In this document: positions 28,024 through 36,766 of the stretch, in pieces
How the letters are laid out: every line of letters starts with the position of its first letter
How positions within the stretch are numbered: the first letter of the stretch is position 1
Assembly: GCF_900110465.1 (NCBI RefSeq)
Contig: NZ_FODV01000007.1
Span: 62,001 to 126,000, forward strand
DNA length: 64,000 nucleotides
Direction: 5' to 3'
DNA from: Halogranum amylolyticum
GTDB taxonomy: Archaea; Halobacteriota; Halobacteria; Halobacteriales; Haloferacaceae
Translations under genes and position numbers: made by a program
Notes under the pieces: generated by a model
Seen by the model: only the letters and a program-made list of their open reading frames with translations
Told to the model about the DNA's origin: nothing
Database searches by the model: none

Positions 28024-29694
28024 ATGACAAAGCGTCGCAAACCCCAGTCGGAGCTGTGGGTTACCCACGAAGTCGACCGGACCGAAGGTGCGACGGCGCG
28101 AGCAGCGAACGTCGCGGCAGCGAAATCACTCGCAGAGACAGTTCGAACGACGCTCGGGCCGGAGGGGATGGACAAGATGATCGTCGGGAGTGACGGGACC
28201 GTCGTCGTCACGAACGACGGCACAAGCATCCTCGCTCGAATGGATGTCGCCGATCCAACGGCCAAGCTGCTCGTCGAGATCGCACAGAGCCAGGACCAGT
28301 CTGTCGGCGATGGGTCGACGACAGCGGTCACGCTCGCGGGTGCATTACTCGAAGCGGCCGAAGACCTCCTTGAGATGGGCGTTCACCCGACGACGATCGT
28401 GAACGGATACCGGAGGGCTGGTGAGGTGGCTGTCGATCGTCTCCGGGCCGAGACGATCGACGTCGATCCGACAGACGAAGACGAGTTACGACAGATCGGT
28501 GCGACTGCGGTGACAGGGAAGTGGGACGACGAGTCGGCTCAGTATCTCTCCCGATTAGCCGTTCGGGGGATCACCGAAGTCGCCGAGGGCGAATCAGTCG
28601 ACGTCCGAAATCTCACCCTCCGAGCAGTGCCGGGCGGGTCGCTTCGTGAGTCGACAGTTCTCGACGGAGTCAGTATCGATATCGGGAGTTCCTCTACCTC
28701 GCTCGAATCGTTTTCACCTCGTCTCCAGGACACGTACGAACCGGCAACCGTCGCACTTCTCGACGCCGAACTCACGATCGAGAAAGCGGACGCCGTGTCT
28801 AACGCGACGATCAGTAACCCATCCCAACTTCGTGAGTTACAGTCGTACGAGGAGTCGATCCGCGTCGAAGCGGTCCAGAAGCTCGTCGATCTCGGCGTCG
28901 ACGTCGTGTTCTGTCAGAAGAGTATCGACGACGAGATTCGGTCCCGGCTCGCCAGAGTGGGGGTCTTAGCTATCGAGCGAACGCGACAAGACGAGATGTA
29001 CAAAGTAGCCCGAGTGACCGATGCAACGCTCGAGCGCTCAGTCGATGACGTGTCATCGGCCGCCCTGGGTCGGGCACCGCACCTCGAACGACGTACTGTC
29101 GGTCCGACCGAACTTCTGGTCGTCTCGACGGCAGTTCCGGGGGCACATCTGTCTCTGCTTCTCCGGGGTGGCACCGAACACGTCGCGGAGGAGACGAAGC
29201 GAGTGCTCGAAGACTGTCTCTCTGTCGTGCAGCTCGCGCTCCAAGGACAGACCGTAGTGCCTGGTGGCGGTGCAGTCGAGTTCTCGCTCGCATGTCATCT
29301 CCGTTCGTATGCCGCTCAGACCGATGGTCGAGAGCAGCTCGCTATCGACTCGTTCGCCGATGCACTGGAGACGATTCCTGCGACACTCGCAGCTAGCAGT
29401 GGACTCGATCCGCTCGACACACTCGTCGACCTCCGTGCACGCCATCACCGCGGTGAGACGACGGTCGGAGTCGACGTCATCGATAGATCGCTAGCAGATA
29501 TGCAGGCGAAGGCCGTCTTCGAACCGCTGGCGGTGAAACGCTACGCGCTCAGCAACGCTCTCGAAGGAGCGACGACGATTCTCCGTATCGACGACGTCAT
29601 CGCCGTCGAACAGACTGGCGACGATCACCGTCACGACCACGAACGTAGCGGCTCCCAACACACCGGGGGATACCCTTGGGCGATCGGTCACTAA
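28024..29694 (+). CDS. Divergent group II chaperonin (thermosome subunit family)
   Basis: The 556-residue protein is a TCP-1/thermosome relative, an ATP-driven folding chamber subunit. It keeps the equatorial motifs LGPEGMDKM and NDGTSIL, the phosphate loop GDGSTTAVTLAG (from residue 95), the acidic EDCL for the third catalytic Asp and VVPGGGAVE near the C-terminal half. Departures from canonical thermosomes include GDGSTT for GDGTTT, a generally diverged apical domain, and a His-rich tail (DDHRHDHERSG) in place of the usual Gly-Met repeats. It is probably an accessory paralogue rather than the main thermosome. The leaderless start is supported by a TATA box. Confidence 0.88.
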   Translation: MTKRRKPQSELWVTHEVDRTEGATARAANVAAAKSLAETVRTTLGPEGMDKMIVGSDGTVVVTNDGTSILARMDVADPTAKLLVEIAQSQDQSVGDGSTTAVTLAGALLEAAEDLLEMGVHPTTIVNGYRRAGEVAVDRLRAETIDVDPTDEDELRQIGATAVTGKWDDESAQYLSRLAVRGITEVAEGESVDVRNLTLRAVPGGSLRESTVLDGVSIDIGSSSTSLESFSPRLQDTYEPATVALLDAELTIEKADAVSNATISNPSQLRELQSYEESIRVEAVQKLVDLGVDVVFCQKSIDDEIRSRLARVGVLAIERTRQDEMYKVARVTDATLERSVDDVSSAALGRAPHLERRTVGPTELLVVSTAVPGAHLSLLLRGGTEHVAEETKRVLEDCLSVVQLALQGQTVVPGGGAVEFSLACHLRSYAAQTDGREQLAIDSFADALETIPATLAASSGLDPLDTLVDLRARHHRGETTVGVDVIDRSLADMQAKAVFEPLAVKRYALSNALEGATTILRIDDVIAVEQTGDDHRHDHERSGSQHTGGYPWAIGH

Positions 29695-29932
29695 GAACCC
29701 GACGTGTCTTCGTCTCCCTGGGTCACGCTTCGAAGTTTGGTTTCGAACTCCCTCACACACGACGCCGATCGAACCAATCAGAGACGGACAACGATCGTCG
29801 TGCGGTTCTCGTATCGTCGATCCGGTCGCCGAAGCGAGAGGAGTGTCCCCCGACGACGCCACGTGTGGGCCCGTGAGGAGAACTGAGAACAGGTGAGCAC
29901 GACGTTTCCACAAACGGTCAAAATATTGCAAT

Positions 29933-29960
29933 AATCATCCAATCATTAATCATCGATCAT
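29933..29960. repeat. Four short direct repeats upstream of the formamidase gene
   Basis: AATCAT occurs at 29933, 29941 and 29948, and GATCAT at 29955: four (A/G)ATCAT units with starts 8, 7 and 7 bases apart. The array ends 20 bases before the ATG at 29980 and follows a TATA-like AAAATATTGC. This position is right for repressor binding that blocks transcription. Confidence 0.6.
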
Positions 29961-29979
29961 GTAAAACTACTATCCGGAG

Positions 29980-31251
29980 ATGCCCGAAGTCAAATTCGAA
30001 GTTGACGTCGACAGTCCGCCAGACGACCAACCCGGAGCAAATCCGTTCAACCGATGGCATCCGGATATCCCCGCTGCCGTCGAGACCGAACCCGGTGAGA
30101 CAGTTCGCTTAGAGGCGCTCGATTGGACCGGAGGTCAGATCGGTGACAACGACAATCCCAACGAGGTCCGTGACGTTGACCTCTCTCAGGTCCACTATCT
30201 CGCAGGACCAGTGCACGTCGAAGGTGCCGAGCCCGGCGATCTGTTGAAAGTGGAGTTCCACGACATGGGACCGCTCAACGACCGCTCGGAGTTCGGTTTC
30301 ACCGGAACGTTCTCACAACAGAACGGTGGCGGGTTCCTGACCGACCATTTCCCCCACGCAGCGAAATCCATCTGGGATATCGACGGGTACACAGTCTCGT
30401 CACGTCACGTTCCCGACGTTCGCTACGAAGGGAAGATCCACCCCGGACTCGCTGGGTGTGCACCCAGTCAAGAACTGCTTCGAGAATGGAACGAACGAGA
30501 GCAGGAGCTGATCGATAAGTTCGAGGAGGACCCCGAGTCGATCCCGAACCATCCCACCGGCGAGTCCGAGCCACCCGTCGCAAACCCACCGACGACAGAG
30601 GGCGCTCTCATGGGAGAGATGGACCCCGACGCCGCCGAAGAAGCCGCACGGGACGCGGCGCGAACCGTCCCGCCACGAGAACACGGGGGGAACCACGACA
30701 TAAAGGACCTCTCGATCGGCTCTACCGTTTACTTCCCCGTCTACGTCGATGGCGCGAAGTTCGCCGTCGGTGACTTCCACGCGTCGCAGGGCGACGGTGA
30801 GATCACGTTCTGCGGGGCGATCGAGATGGCGGGCTACGTCGACGTCGAGTTCGACCTCGTCAAAGACGGGATGGAGAAACACGGCGTCGACCATCCGATC
30901 TTCGAACCGGGCCACCGGGGGCCTCACTTCGAGGATTACATCACGTTCTGTGGATACTCAGTCACAGAGGACGGCGAACAACGTTACATCGATTCGCATA
31001 CGGCCTACCGACGTGCGTGTCTACAGGCGATCGACTACCTCAAAAAGTTCGGTTACACCGGACAGCAGGCGCTGCACATCCTCGGAACAGTCCCTGCCGA
31101 AGGCCGCCAGAGCGGCGTCGTCGACATCCCCAACGCGTGTTCGACCCTCGCAGTTCCGAAAGGCGTCTTCGAGTTCGACATCTCGCCCGAAAAACTCGAG
31201 AATCGGGCCGACCGGGGTGACCTCGTCGTCACCGACGACCCCCTCGGGTGA
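29980..31251 (+). CDS. Acetamidase/formamidase family amidohydrolase
   Basis: The 423-residue protein matches the FmdA/AmdA family, which hydrolyses formamide or short amides to acid and ammonia. Family blocks visible are the N-terminal HPDIPAAVETEPGETVRLEA, KIHPGLAGCAPSQE, the GGNHDIKDL-type metal-binding stretch in the middle, VGDFHASQGDGEI, and the late SGVVDIPNACSTLAVP. Length is normal. The start has a short GGAG just upstream and lies after the ATCAT repeat array, suggesting specific control. No amide transporter is adjacent. It could supply ammonia for nitrogen nutrition. Confidence 0.93.
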   Translation: MPEVKFEVDVDSPPDDQPGANPFNRWHPDIPAAVETEPGETVRLEALDWTGGQIGDNDNPNEVRDVDLSQVHYLAGPVHVEGAEPGDLLKVEFHDMGPLNDRSEFGFTGTFSQQNGGGFLTDHFPHAAKSIWDIDGYTVSSRHVPDVRYEGKIHPGLAGCAPSQELLREWNEREQELIDKFEEDPESIPNHPTGESEPPVANPPTTEGALMGEMDPDAAEEAARDAARTVPPREHGGNHDIKDLSIGSTVYFPVYVDGAKFAVGDFHASQGDGEITFCGAIEMAGYVDVEFDLVKDGMEKHGVDHPIFEPGHRGPHFEDYITFCGYSVTEDGEQRYIDSHTAYRRACLQAIDYLKKFGYTGQQALHILGTVPAEGRQSGVVDIPNACSTLAVPKGVFEFDISPEKLENRADRGDLVVTDDPLG

Positions 31252-31384
31252 AGCCAGCGGAGTTGTCGGAACTCCACACCGTCGCACTCCGTTTTTCGTA
31301 CATCTCGAACTGCGAACTGTCTGGCCGTGAGGATCCCAGATCGTCGCACGAGCCGTCCGAACGGTGTGAGTGCCGCTGGTGACG

Positions 31385-31636
31385 TTACGACTCGTCGTCG
31401 GACTGCGGCCAGTCGAGAAGCGCCGATTCCGTGTTCGTACAGCCGGAGACACCACAGATTCCGGCGTCGTCTCCCGCCCGTTCGACACCGTCGGCGACGC
31501 GGTTGATCTGCCAGTCGACTCCGTGACCTGTCTCCGACTCGTGATCGGCGAGAGCGACACGTGCACGACCCAAGTTCGCGAAGGAGTCGCGGAACGTACA
31601 GTCACGACACTCGATCAAGACGTTTCCCTCGTCCAT
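31385..31636 (-). CDS. Small haloarchaeal zinc-finger-like protein
   Basis: The 83-residue product has CRDC near its start, a histidine pair in ADHESETGH (a C2H2-like set) and a second CGVSGC motif toward the end. The layout C-x2-C ... H-x5-H, followed by VDWQINRVADGVERAG, recurs in small uncharacterised haloarchaeal proteins. The ATG at 31636 is preferred; the longer frame uses a GTG at 31699 with unlikely residues. It is convergent with the formamidase gene. Confidence 0.65.
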   Translation of the reverse strand: MDEGNVLIECRDCTFRDSFANLGRARVALADHESETGHGVDWQINRVADGVERAGDDAGICGVSGCTNTESALLDWPQSDDES

Positions 31637-32283
31637 ACGAACGGTTGGGCCCAAAGCGACGAAAGCGCTCCGGTCGGCCGTCCAGCCGTCCGGGGTCACT
31701 CAGAGATCTCCGTCACGACGTTCGCGGCGTGCGGCTGTCATTCACCGAGCACTCGGTGTGGTTCCGGGGGGTTAGTATTTCAGATAGAAGCAAGACTGTA
31801 CAAGCTGCGAATCCGCCGTCTATCCCCACTCCGGAGACAGCTTACTCTCGATACGATCTGTCTCAGCGAAGAGAACCTACACGACATACGGGCCTACACA
31901 GCTTTTATGGAAATCACGACGCGGAGACTCATGTCGGTCGAACGATATATTCAGGAGGGAATTTGGTGCCCCAATATTGCACATTATCTACAATACTAAA
32001 ACACGAACTCTTCTCTGAGCTCGTCGGCCGCGTGCCAGTTCGACGGGCTCCGATAGATACGCGACGCTGTCGACCGACCGGCAGACCCGCCGAACGGTGG
32101 TCCGAGACGAGCACTCGACGCCGCGGAGACGTCGAATCGGTGCTGTCTATCGTTCGACGCTCGAACGGAGTTCGCCACGCTCGGACTCGGAGCCTTCGCT
32201 TCGGACCGTTGCGTGTAGTGTTGTTCAATGAAATCGAATACCTGCGTACGAACAAACATGATAGATTTCGCCGTTGTAGAGAT
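31637..32283. other. Long AT-richer intergenic stretch with doubtful small ORFs
   Basis: These 647 bases are locally richer in A+T than the surroundings. The 22-codon frame at 31932-31999 ends in a tyrosine/histidine-rich sequence after a TATA-like CTTTTATGG. A minus-strand frame at 31996-32259 starts MFVRTQVFDFIEQHY and then turns into serine/arginine-rich noise. Neither matches a family I know. The stretch may be a decayed gene or a long regulatory region for the exchanger downstream. Confidence 0.3.
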
Positions 32284-33507
32284 ATGGAGACACTTCGGAC
32301 CCGACTCGGGCGCGTACTCTTGGTAGCTATCATCGCCACCGTCGTGACGACACCGGCCGGCGTCGTGGGAGGGATCGACGGCCCGATCGGAACCGTGGGC
32401 GCACAGGAGGAGGCCGGCGAGGAGGAAGCCGAGGAAGGCGGCATCGAGGGGGCGATCCAGGGGTTCGCCGAGAGCTGGGGGCTGCCCGGTGCAGTGGCCG
32501 TGTTGGTAGTCGGAGTGGTGCTACTCACCGCCGCGACCGAGAAGCTCATCAGCTATCTCACCCGGGCGTCGCTCGGGTTACGGATGTCGCTGTTCGCGCT
32601 CGCGATCCTGTTCACCGGGTTCGAGTTCGACGACACGGCCGTCGCACTCGTGTTCTCTGCGGGCGACCTCGAGGGGGCCGCGCTGGGAACCGCGCTGGGA
32701 ACTGCGCTGGCGATCGTCGGGATCACGCTCGCGCTCGCCGCAGTCATTCGACCGTTCCCCGTCGACATCCCGTCGGACTATCTCTTACTGCTCGGACTGA
32801 CACCGCTCGTACTCGTTCCGTTCGCGTCGTTCGGGACGTTGACGCTCGTCCACGGTGTCATCCTCATCGCGGTCTGCGCGCTGCTGTTCGGCTACATCAT
32901 CCTCCGCGAACGCCAGCGAGATACCCCGGTGTTCCGGAGCAGCGACCTCGGTGAGCGGATACGCGCCGACGGTGGGGCACAGATACAGGCGGGGCTCTCA
33001 GAGATCCCCGAAGATCGCCTGCTCGGCCGGTTCTCAACGTCCGGCTGGGTGTGGATCGGGCTGTCGATCGTCGCGCTCGTCGGTATCGTGTTCGCGTCGA
33101 TGTTGCTGGAGGCCGGATCCGAGGTCGTAATCGAGGGGTTCGGCCTCAGCGAGACGGTCTTCGGCGCGACCGCTCTCACGCTCATCCTCACGTTCGAGGA
33201 CATCGTTCTGACTCTCGAACCGGTTCGACGTGGCGTGCCAGAGATCGGCGTCGGCAACGTCATCGGGAGCGTCCTGTTCTCCGTGACCGGCAACGTCGGC
33301 GTGATCATGCTGCTGAGCGACCTCACTATCGCGTCGTCGGTACTGACGTTCCATCTCCCTGCGGTCGTCGTCATGACGGCCATCGCAGCGTACTTCCTCT
33401 CGACCGGCCGGATGGAACGCCGACACGGGATGCTGCTCGGTGGACTCTACGTCGGCTACTGGATCGTCGCGGTGTTCGTGTGCGGTGGCGTGCCCATCTC
33501 CGGGTGA
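32284..33507 (+). CDS. CaCA-type Na+/Ca2+ exchanger-like membrane protein with secretion-like N-terminus
   Basis: The 407-residue product has an N-terminal signal-like helix (about 8-28), then a short acidic stretch (EEEAEEG), then about ten helices in two halves. The alpha-2-type repeat contains TFEDIVLTLEPVRRG followed by GVGNVIGSVLF, and the first half has TGFEFDDTAV. Classical CaCA repeats have an acidic residue in G-x-S-x-P-E and E-x2-GN-x-IGSN, so this is a divergent branch. It shares the rare (L/V)EPVR(R/Q)G and GVGNVIGS with the gene at 47705-48667. Ion specificity is unknown. The ATG at 32284 precedes the signal-like helix. Confidence 0.75.
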   Translation: METLRTRLGRVLLVAIIATVVTTPAGVVGGIDGPIGTVGAQEEAGEEEAEEGGIEGAIQGFAESWGLPGAVAVLVVGVVLLTAATEKLISYLTRASLGLRMSLFALAILFTGFEFDDTAVALVFSAGDLEGAALGTALGTALAIVGITLALAAVIRPFPVDIPSDYLLLLGLTPLVLVPFASFGTLTLVHGVILIAVCALLFGYIILRERQRDTPVFRSSDLGERIRADGGAQIQAGLSEIPEDRLLGRFSTSGWVWIGLSIVALVGIVFASMLLEAGSEVVIEGFGLSETVFGATALTLILTFEDIVLTLEPVRRGVPEIGVGNVIGSVLFSVTGNVGVIMLLSDLTIASSVLTFHLPAVVVMTAIAAYFLSTGRMERRHGMLLGGLYVGYWIVAVFVCGGVPISG

Positions 33508-33605
33508 GCCGGCCGGTGTTCGTCGCTCACCCCCTGTCTCCGACACCGTGACAACGATACACGGAGGCGAACGTCCAAGTCGCCAGGGTCCATAGCTCTC
33601 GAAGC

Positions 33606-33905
33606 ATGTCGTCACAACAGTTCCACGACTTCCTGATCCTCAGAGAACTCGACGACCCCATCACGCGGGACGAACTGGCGGACGCAGCGGACACCTCCGG
33701 CGACGTACTCGCGTCGCTCCGCCAAGAGGGCGTCGACATCGAGTGGGTCGAGTCCGAGGTGATGACCGACGAGGACGGTCGGGTCACCGGGACGTTCTGT
33801 CACTACCGGGCCGAGGACGAGGCTGCGATCCGAGAACACGCCGACAGAGCGGGGTTGCCGGCGACCCGTATCGACCGTCGCGGTGACGCCCTCGACGGCG
33901 AGTAG
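33606..33905 (+). CDS. DUF4242-like small protein
   Basis: The 99-residue soluble protein follows the DUF4242 pattern: an N-terminal strand-helix, then the strand pair VTGTFCHYRAEDEAAIREHADRAG and an ending GLPATRI. Some members of that family have been linked to nickel or other metal binding. Here only one cysteine and a few histidines are available (CHY, EHAD). It is separated by 98 bases from the exchanger upstream on the same strand. A role in metal handling is a family-based guess. Confidence 0.6.
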   Translation: MSSQQFHDFLILRELDDPITRDELADAADTSGDVLASLRQEGVDIEWVESEVMTDEDGRVTGTFCHYRAEDEAAIREHADRAGLPATRIDRRGDALDGE

Positions 33906-33961
33906 CGCGGTCCCGACGGTGCTGTTCCGTCAGCCCTCGGTGACGCGACCGCACTCTCCGC

Positions 33962-33976
33962 ACCATGGTATTTATT
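33962..33976 (+). promoter_or_regulatory. TATA box and adjacent palindrome of the regulator-ABC operon
   Basis: The perfect palindrome ACCATGGT (33962-33969) abuts TATTTATTA, which is centred about 28 bases before the ATG at 34000. The palindrome covers the BRE position, so a protein bound there would compete with transcription factor B. The fused regulator encoded downstream is the obvious candidate, for autoregulation. Confidence 0.45.
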
Positions 33977-33999
33977 AGCACCCACTCGCTCAATCCAGT

Positions 34000-35265
34000 A
34001 TGCGCTGGCGCGAGTATCCAGTACTGCCGGACGGCGACGCTCGGTTCGAGGCGTTTCGTACCGGGCTCGACGACGACGCTGCCCGAGTACTCGCGTATCT
34101 GGTCGGCCGACGCGAGAGCGACAACGTCGAGTCGAACGAGGCGACCCGACTCGAGCTTCGGGTCGGTACGGGGCTGGGCCGGGACGCCACGATCGAGGCG
34201 CTCACGACGCTCGAGACGCGTGATCTCGTGAGGTGCACGACCGTCGCCCGCGACAGCAGAGGTCGGCCGCCGAAGGGATGGACGACGGCGGCCGACCGGG
34301 AGACGCTCTCCACTCGGATCCGCAGCCACCACAGCTATCGACTGTGTGAACGGGCCGACGAGGTGGCGAGACGGCTCGGAGCGACGCCGCCGAGCGACTG
34401 GCTTGACGACGTCGAACCGACCGTACCGGCATCCGACACCACGGCGGAGCTAACCGTGGTGCTGAACTGGGTACCGAACGGGCTACACGCACCGCTCATC
34501 GCGGCTACCGACTTCGCCGAGCGCAACGGTGTCGAGATCACCCTCGAGTCGGCGCGTGGGTCGGGGTCCGCCCTCAAGCAACTGCGTACAGGCAGTGCAG
34601 ATATCGCCGTGGTCGGGGCCGCGAGCTTCTGTCGCGACGCCGAGGAGTCGTTCGTCCCACTCGCGTTGCTCTTCCAGCGGTCGATGGCCGTGCTCTACAC
34701 GACCACGGAACGGCTGGGTGAACCGTTCACGACCGTCGAGCAACTGCGCGGCCGGCGTCTCGCGGTCTCACCCGACTCGGAGGTGAGTCGGCTGGCACGG
34801 CTGTTTCTCGCTCAGTCGCGCCTGTTGGACGACGTGGAGATAGTCGCCGTCGCCGGCGAAGAGCGGGAGGCACTCGTCGACGGCGACGCGGCCGTCGCCA
34901 CCGGGATGCCGATCGACGTACGCGAACTGGCGGCCGCCGGCTACGACGTCTCCTCGCTGGCGGTCGCGGACCACTTCCCGGTTCCGGGTCCCGCGCTCGT
35001 GACGACAGCTGCGAAGCTCCGTCGAGAGCCGGCGACCGTGCTCCGGTTCCTGATGGGTACGGTTGCGGGGGCGACGGCCGCTCGGACGCATCCCGAACGG
35101 ACTGCACGGCGAGTGGCCGACCGAAGCGACGACGACGTCGCGAGCGAGCGGTGGCGGATCGAACGCGTCCGTGACCAGTCGGTCGGCGAACGAGGGTGGG
35201 GATGGCAGACCCTCGCTGCGTGGGAGCGCCTCGAGGCCGCACTCCGATCGGAGGCGACGGGATGA
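34000..35265 (+). CDS. Fusion of winged-helix DNA-binding domain and NMT1/THI5-type substrate-binding domain
   Basis: The 421-residue protein has no signal peptide and should be cytosolic. Residues 1-120 form a winged helix (DDDAARVLAYLVGRRES, ATRLELRVGTGLGRDATIEA, LETRDLVRCTTVARDSRGRPPKGW). Residues 148-415 are an ABC substrate-binding domain of the NMT1/THI5/SsuA type. It shares LNWxPxGLHxP and GWGW with the lipoprotein at 37546-38673. Such domains normally sit outside the cell. Fused to a DNA-binding domain, it probably senses the imported compound and controls the operon. It overlaps the ATPase gene by four bases (ATGA). The ligand could be a pyrimidine thiamine precursor, a sulfonate or another small molecule. 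Confidence 0.85.
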   Translation: MRWREYPVLPDGDARFEAFRTGLDDDAARVLAYLVGRRESDNVESNEATRLELRVGTGLGRDATIEALTTLETRDLVRCTTVARDSRGRPPKGWTTAADRETLSTRIRSHHSYRLCERADEVARRLGATPPSDWLDDVEPTVPASDTTAELTVVLNWVPNGLHAPLIAATDFAERNGVEITLESARGSGSALKQLRTGSADIAVVGAASFCRDAEESFVPLALLFQRSMAVLYTTTERLGEPFTTVEQLRGRRLAVSPDSEVSRLARLFLAQSRLLDDVEIVAVAGEEREALVDGDAAVATGMPIDVRELAAAGYDVSSLAVADHFPVPGPALVTTAAKLRREPATVLRFLMGTVAGATAARTHPERTARRVADRSDDDVASERWRIERVRDQSVGERGWGWQTLAAWERLEAALRSEATG

Positions 35266-36002
35266 TCAGCTCCGAGGGGCTGACCGTCGAGTTCGACGAC
35301 CTGACGGCGCTGCGGGATCTCTCGCTCGAGGTCGACGACGGCGGGTTCGTCACGGTGATCGGACCCTCCGGCTGCGGGAAGACGACGTTGCTGCGGACGC
35401 TCGGCGGGTTGGAGGAGCCGACCGAGGGGAGCGTCAGCGTCGGCGGCGCGTCGCCGGCGGCCGCCCGTCGGGACGGTCGGGTCGGGTTCGTGTTCCAGGA
35501 TCACGCGCTCCTCCCCTGGAAGACCGCACTCGAGAACGTCACGTTCCTGCGGCGGATGGCCGGCAAGCCGGCCGACGAGACCGGAGCGAGAGAGGTGCTC
35601 GCGACGGTGGGTCTCGAGAAGTTCGTCGACGCGCGACCCGCAACGCTGTCCGGGGGGATGAAACAACGGGTCGCCATCGCTCGTGCGATCCACCTCGGTG
35701 CAGACGTGTTGTTGATGGACGAGCCGTTCGGCGAACTCGACGAACTCACCCGCGAGGAGATGAGCGTCGAGATCTGCCGGATCTGGCGAAACTACCGGAA
35801 GACCGTCGTGTTCGTGACCCACTCCATCCCGGAGGCGGTGTTGTTGGGCGACCGGTGTCTCGGACTCCACGGCCCGCCTGCGGAGATCGCGTGGGAGCGA
35901 TCCATCGATCTGCCGCGGCCACGCGACCGTGGGGTCTTCGAGTCCGCAGCGTTCCAAGAGCAGGTCGCCGCCGTCCGCCGGCTCTTTCACGGAGAGCGAT
36001 GA
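35262..36002 (+). CDS. ABC transporter ATP-binding protein (SsuB/ThiZ/TauB type)
   Basis: This 246-residue ATPase powers the importer. Walker A is GPSGCGKTT (about 35-43), the Q-loop is FVFQDHALLPWKT, the signature LSGGMKQR, Walker B VLLMDEPFGELD and the switch histidine THSIPEA. QDHALLPW is typical of nitrate/sulfonate/thiamine-precursor ATPases. Start and stop overlap both neighbours by ATGA, so translation is coupled with the regulator upstream and the permease downstream. It is the only ATPase of the system and probably drives both permeases. Confidence 0.95.
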   Translation: MISSEGLTVEFDDLTALRDLSLEVDDGGFVTVIGPSGCGKTTLLRTLGGLEEPTEGSVSVGGASPAAARRDGRVGFVFQDHALLPWKTALENVTFLRRMAGKPADETGAREVLATVGLEKFVDARPATLSGGMKQRVAIARAIHLGADVLLMDEPFGELDELTREEMSVEICRIWRNYRKTVVFVTHSIPEAVLLGDRCLGLHGPPAEIAWERSIDLPRPRDRGVFESAAFQEQVAAVRRLFHGER

Positions 36003-36766
36003 GCGTCGCCGACCGCGTGTCCGGAGCCGACATCGGCCTCCCGGCAGCCGCACTGGTCGTCGGCCTGCTGGGGTGGTGGACGGTGACCGCCGCGGGAGTC
36101 GTGCCGTCGTTCGTGCTTCCATCGCCGGTGACGGTCGCCGAACGGTTGCTCACGCGTCCCGGGTTGTACGTCTCGAACGCCCTCTCGACACTCGCGAAGA
36201 CGCTCGTCGGCGGCACTATCGGCATCGTCGGTGGCGCGACGCTGGCAGTCGCCATCTCGTGGCATCGCCTGCTCCGGCGTGCACTGCACCCGTATCTCGT
36301 CGCGGCGCGAGTGCTTCCGAAAGTCGCGGTCGCACCGTTGCTACTGCTGTACGTCGGGCTGGGGTTCGAGACGGCCCTCCTGTTCGTGGCACTCGTCACG
36401 TTCTTCCCGATGGTCGTCAACACGGTGGCCGGCCTCCAGCGAGCGCCCGAGGTCCAACGCGACCTGCTTCGGTCGGTCGACGCGGGCCGCGTCCGCTCGT
36501 TTCTCGCCGTCGAACTTCCGTACGCGCTCCCCGACGTGTTCGCCGGGCTGAAACAGTCCGTGACGCTCGCCGTCGTCGGCGCGACGATCTCCGAATGGAT
36601 CGTCGCGACGAAGGGGCTCGGCTATCTCATCCTCGTCGGCTCCGAGAACGTGCAACCGGACGTGATGCTGGCGGCGCTGACAGTGCTCGTCGCGATCGGT
36701 CTCGGACTGTACGGGACGGTCGTCGTCGCCCAGCGGGCGGTCGCACGTCGTCTCCCGCTCGACTAG
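35999..36766 (+). CDS. ABC transporter permease 1 (SsuC/ThiX type)
   Basis: The 255-residue protein has about six helices. It has the N-terminal VLPSPVTVAERL typical of sulfonate/thiamine-precursor permeases. The EAA-type coupling loop is VDAGRVRSFLAVELPYALPDVFAGLKQS. Translation is coupled to the ATPase by an ATGA overlap. Its end overlaps the convergent second permease by four bases. With that permease it probably forms a heterodimer, because one ATPase serves both. Confidence 0.92.
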   Translation: MSVADRVSGADIGLPAAALVVGLLGWWTVTAAGVVPSFVLPSPVTVAERLLTRPGLYVSNALSTLAKTLVGGTIGIVGGATLAVAISWHRLLRRALHPYLVAARVLPKVAVAPLLLLYVGLGFETALLFVALVTFFPMVVNTVAGLQRAPEVQRDLLRSVDAGRVRSFLAVELPYALPDVFAGLKQSVTLAVVGATISEWIVATKGLGYLILVGSENVQPDVMLAALTVLVAIGLGLYGTVVVAQRAVARRLPLD

